DNA from: Candidatus Hydrogenedentota bacterium
GTDB lineage: Bacteria > Hydrogenedentota > Hydrogenedentia > Hydrogenedentiales > CAITNO01
Assembly (NCBI GenBank): GCA_903922535.1
Contig: CAIXUF010000301.1
Location: forward strand, 1 to 8,351
Length of the DNA stretch: 8,351 nucleotides
Direction of reading: 5' to 3'
In this document: positions 6,620 to 8,351 of the stretch, piece by piece
How the letters are laid out: every line of letters starts with the position of its first letter
How positions within the stretch are numbered: the first letter of the stretch is position 1
Position numbers and translations under genes: made by a program
The notes under the pieces: generated by a model
What the model was told of the DNA's origin: nothing
The model's input: the letters and a program-made list of their open reading frames with translations, nothing else
Databases searched by the model: none

Positions 6620-7996
6620 CTACTTTTCGATCCTGCGGCGCGCCTTTGCCAGCGCCGCGCGCACCCGCCGCGGCGCGGTGCCGCCCGGGTTGTCGCGCTG
6701 GGCCACAATCGTTTCCGGCCGGATGGCCGCGTACAGATCCTTTTCGAACGCGGCGGAAAACACCTGGTATTCCTCCAGCGGCAGTTCGCCGAGCGTCCGG
6801 CCCAACTCTATGCAGCGGCGCACGATGCGGCCGATAATGCCGTGGGCCTCGCGGAATGCCGTGCCCTTGCGCACCAGGTAGTCGGCAAGATCGGTGGCCT
6901 CCATGAACCCCTCGCGCATGGCCCGCGCGATCGCGTCGCGCCGCACGGTGATGCCCGGGATCATCGCCGTGTACACCGCCAGACACAGCCGGGTCGTGTC
7001 GGCCGCGTGGAACACAGACTCCTTGTCTTCCTGCAAGTCACGGTTATAGGTGAGCGGAAGGCCCTTCATCAGCGTCAGCAGCGCCGTCAGATCACCGTAG
7101 ACGCGGGCGGTCTTGCCGCGCACCAGTTCGGCCACGTCGGGGTTCTTCTTCTGCGGCATGATGCTCGATCCGGTGGTAAACGCGTCGCCGATTTCGACAA
7201 ACCCGAACTCCTGGCTCGACCAGAGGATCAGTTCCTCGCTCAGCCGCGACAGGTGCATCATGACCAGCGAACAGCCCGCACAGAATTCAATCAGATAATC
7301 CCTGTCGGAAACGGCGTCCATGCTGTTCGCCGACACAGCCTCGAAACCCAGTTCGCGGGCAACGGCCTCGCGGTCAATGGGATAGGGCGTGCCCGCCAGC
7401 GCCGCCGAGCCCAGCGGCATCACATTGACCCGTTTCCGCATTTCTCGGAAACGCTCGCGGTCCCGCTGAAACATCTCGACGTAGGCGAGGAGGTGGTGCG
7501 CCAGCAGCACGGGCTGGGCGTGCTGCAAATGGGTGAATCCCGGCAGAATAACGTCGAGATGCTGCTCGGCAAAGCCGAGCAGCGCGGCCTGCACATCCCG
7601 CAGCAGCACGATAATTGCGTCCACCTGGTCACGTGTCCACAGACGCACATCGGTGGATATCTGATCGTTCCGGCTGCGTGCCGTGTGCAGGCGCTTTCCC
7701 GCCTCGCCCGCGCGCCGCACCAGTTCCGCCTCGATATTGGTGTGGACATCCTCCAGGCTCAGGTCCCAGGTCATGCGGCCCTCGTAAATGTCTTTCTCAA
7801 TGGCGGTCAACCCCTTGACAATCGCCGCCGTGTCGCGCTTGGTAATAATGCCCTGCGCGCCGAGCATGCGCGCGTGGGCGATGCTCGCGCGGATGTCCCA
7901 CGGCGCAAGCCGGGCGTCAAACGACACCGATTCGCCCAGCGCCTCCACCAGCGCGTCGGTCTGGCCCTCAAAGCGGCCGCCCCACAGTTTCGACAT
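6620..7996 (-). CDS. argH: Argininosuccinate lyase
   Basis: This encodes 458 residues, essentially the length of the E. coli enzyme. It cleaves argininosuccinate to arginine and fumarate, the last step of arginine synthesis, in the cytoplasm as a homotetramer. It starts MSKLWGGRF as usual for the family. Conserved regions follow: HTARSRNDQ (104-112), the catalytic-histidine region [11 protein letters not shown] (153-163), and the superfamily signature [12 protein letters not shown] (276-287) with the catalytic serine loop. All key regions are intact. The chosen ATG (7996) has GAAGGA about 10 nt upstream. An alternative in-frame ATG at 8044 would overlap the previous stop as ATGA and add 16 residues not typical of ArgH. 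No argG or other arg gene is in the window. The gene lies 44 bp after the 56-residue ORF and 11 bp before the macrodomain gene. Confidence 0.98.
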   Translation of the reverse strand: MSKLWGGRFEGQTDALVEALGESVSFDARLAPWDIRASIAHARMLGAQGIITKRDTAAIVKGLTAIEKDIYEGRMTWDLSLEDVHTNIEAELVRRAGEAGKRLHTARSRNDQISTDVRLWTRDQVDAIIVLLRDVQAALLGFAEQHLDVILPGFTHLQHAQPVLLAHHLLAYVEMFQRDRERFREMRKRVNVMPLGSAALAGTPYPIDREAVARELGFEAVSANSMDAVSDRDYLIEFCAGCSLVMMHLSRLSEELILWSSQEFGFVEIGDAFTTGSSIMPQKKNPDVAELVRGKTARVYGDLTALLTLMKGLPLTYNRDLQEDKESVFHAADTTRLCLAVYTAMIPGITVRRDAIARAMREGFMEATDLADYLVRKGTAFREAHGIIGRIVRRCIELGRTLGELPLEEYQVFSAAFEKDLYAAIRPETIVAQRDNPGGTAPRRVRAALAKARRRIEK

Positions 7997-8040
7997 GTAT
8001 GCGTGTTCCTTCCGGCGGATGCCGCGGCGCGGTGCGCCGG

Positions 8041-8211
8041 TCATTTCTTCTTTTGCGGTTCCGAAGCCTTCTTGATGATGGCGTCAACATCCTTGAGTAT
8101 CGCCGCCGTCACCTCTTTGCGGTGCGCGTCCGAAATCTTGTAGTGATGGGCGTGCTCCAGCAGGTCCATCGTATGCACCGCCACCTGATACGCGAAATCA
8201 TGCACTTTCAT
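8041..8211 (-). CDS. Small protein of unknown function upstream of argH
   Basis: This encodes 56 residues from ATG 8211, with a strong AAGGAGG 6 nt upstream. That favours this start over the in-frame ATG at 8250. The product is probably a helical cytoplasmic protein, with no signal peptide or membrane segment. It has six histidines, four of them clustered in LLEHAHHYKISDAH (17-30), and ends in a lysine-rich tail EPQKKK. I do not recognise a family. It precedes argH by 44 bp on the same strand and is very likely the first gene of the argH transcript. The excellent RBS and the short gap support a real gene; the function is unknown. Confidence 0.72.
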   Translation of the reverse strand: MKVHDFAYQVAVHTMDLLEHAHHYKISDAHRKEVTAAILKDVDAIIKKASEPQKKK

Positions 8212-8305
8212 TATTGCCTCCTTGGCCGCATCCCCGCGGCCCGCACGCATAGATTCGCAGACCGGGCGCGGAGATTCAAATTAACCACCGTCTGGACGGA
8301 CGGTC

Positions 8306-8350
8306 ATGGACTGTATGGACGATATGGACGGGATGGACGAAATGGACTTT
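8306..8350 (+). repeat. 9-bp tandem array, unit ATGGACNNN (five copies, reaches window edge)
   Basis: Five exact 9-bp units follow one another: ATGGACTGT, ATGGACGAT, ATGGACGGG, ATGGACGAA and ATGGACTTT. The first six bases are invariant and the last three vary. A diverged TCTGGACGG lies just before (8291-8299). The array runs to within one base of the window end, so it may continue. It is upstream of the leftward argH cluster. Read as codons it would give Met-Asp-X repeats, but there is no RBS or extended frame to suggest translation. Confidence 0.85.
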
Positions 8351-8351
8351 G

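Noticed and set aside
6842..8143. Long plus-strand open frame of 433 codons opposite argH
   Set aside because: argH on the other strand carries every expected motif. This frame is His/Arg/Gln-rich with no domain and no RBS.
8251..8305. Promoter for the argH cluster (TTGAAT with GAATCT 17 bp downstream on the minus strand)
   Set aside because: The -10 match is too poor to call. A promoter is expected here or beyond the array but cannot be supported.

Overview
The window is an 8.35-kb piece of a GC-rich bacterial chromosome with ordinary bacterial gene organisation: short intergenic gaps, Shine-Dalgarno sequences, and ATGA stop/start overlaps. The tRNA set, a YqeY-type protein and argH are chromosomal housekeeping genes. 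A large secreted glycosidase-like protein and 9-bp ATGGAC-type arrays between genes recall, from memory only, the environmental Hydrogenedentota / Planctomycetota / Lentisphaerota kind of genome. That taxonomic guess is weak. No phage, plasmid, CRISPR or transposase gene is visible.

Left edge (1-412, minus strand): three tRNA genes transcribed leftwards in the order Thr(TGT), Tyr(GTA), Gly(TCC), the last cut by the window edge. A sigma70-like promoter lies just upstream. Order and anticodons match the thrU-tyrU-glyT block that precedes tufB in E. coli, so a tRNA-Thr and/or tuf gene may lie just outside the left edge.

481-2664 (plus strand): a single gene with its own promoter and RBS. It encodes a 710-residue exported protein that looks like an uncharacterised glycoside-hydrolase-type TIM barrel between beta domains. 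Between it and the next, convergent gene sits a ~177-bp foldback element with ~30-bp near-perfect inverted ends (2675-2851).

2853-4189 (minus strand): a two-gene unit, a YqeY/GatB-like protein followed by a secreted endonuclease/exonuclease/phosphatase-superfamily protein that resembles sphingomyelinases, joined by an ATGA overlap. The 415-bp divergent region 4190-4604 holds a 9-bp tandem array and a GC-rich stem-loop. After it comes a plus-strand gene for a small standalone sigma-region-4-like helix-turn-helix protein (4605-5030).

5113-8211 (minus strand): a compact four-gene cluster read leftwards: a 56-residue unknown protein, argininosuccinate lyase (argH, last step of arginine synthesis), a macrodomain ADP-ribose hydrolase-type protein, and a sugar-1-phosphate nucleotidyltransferase. 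The last two overlap by ATGA. A second 9-bp tandem array (8306-8350) lies upstream of the cluster.

Most of the window is conventional. The non-coding parts deserve the closest look: the foldback element, and the two 9-bp arrays that share a period and an ATGG start but differ in sequence.
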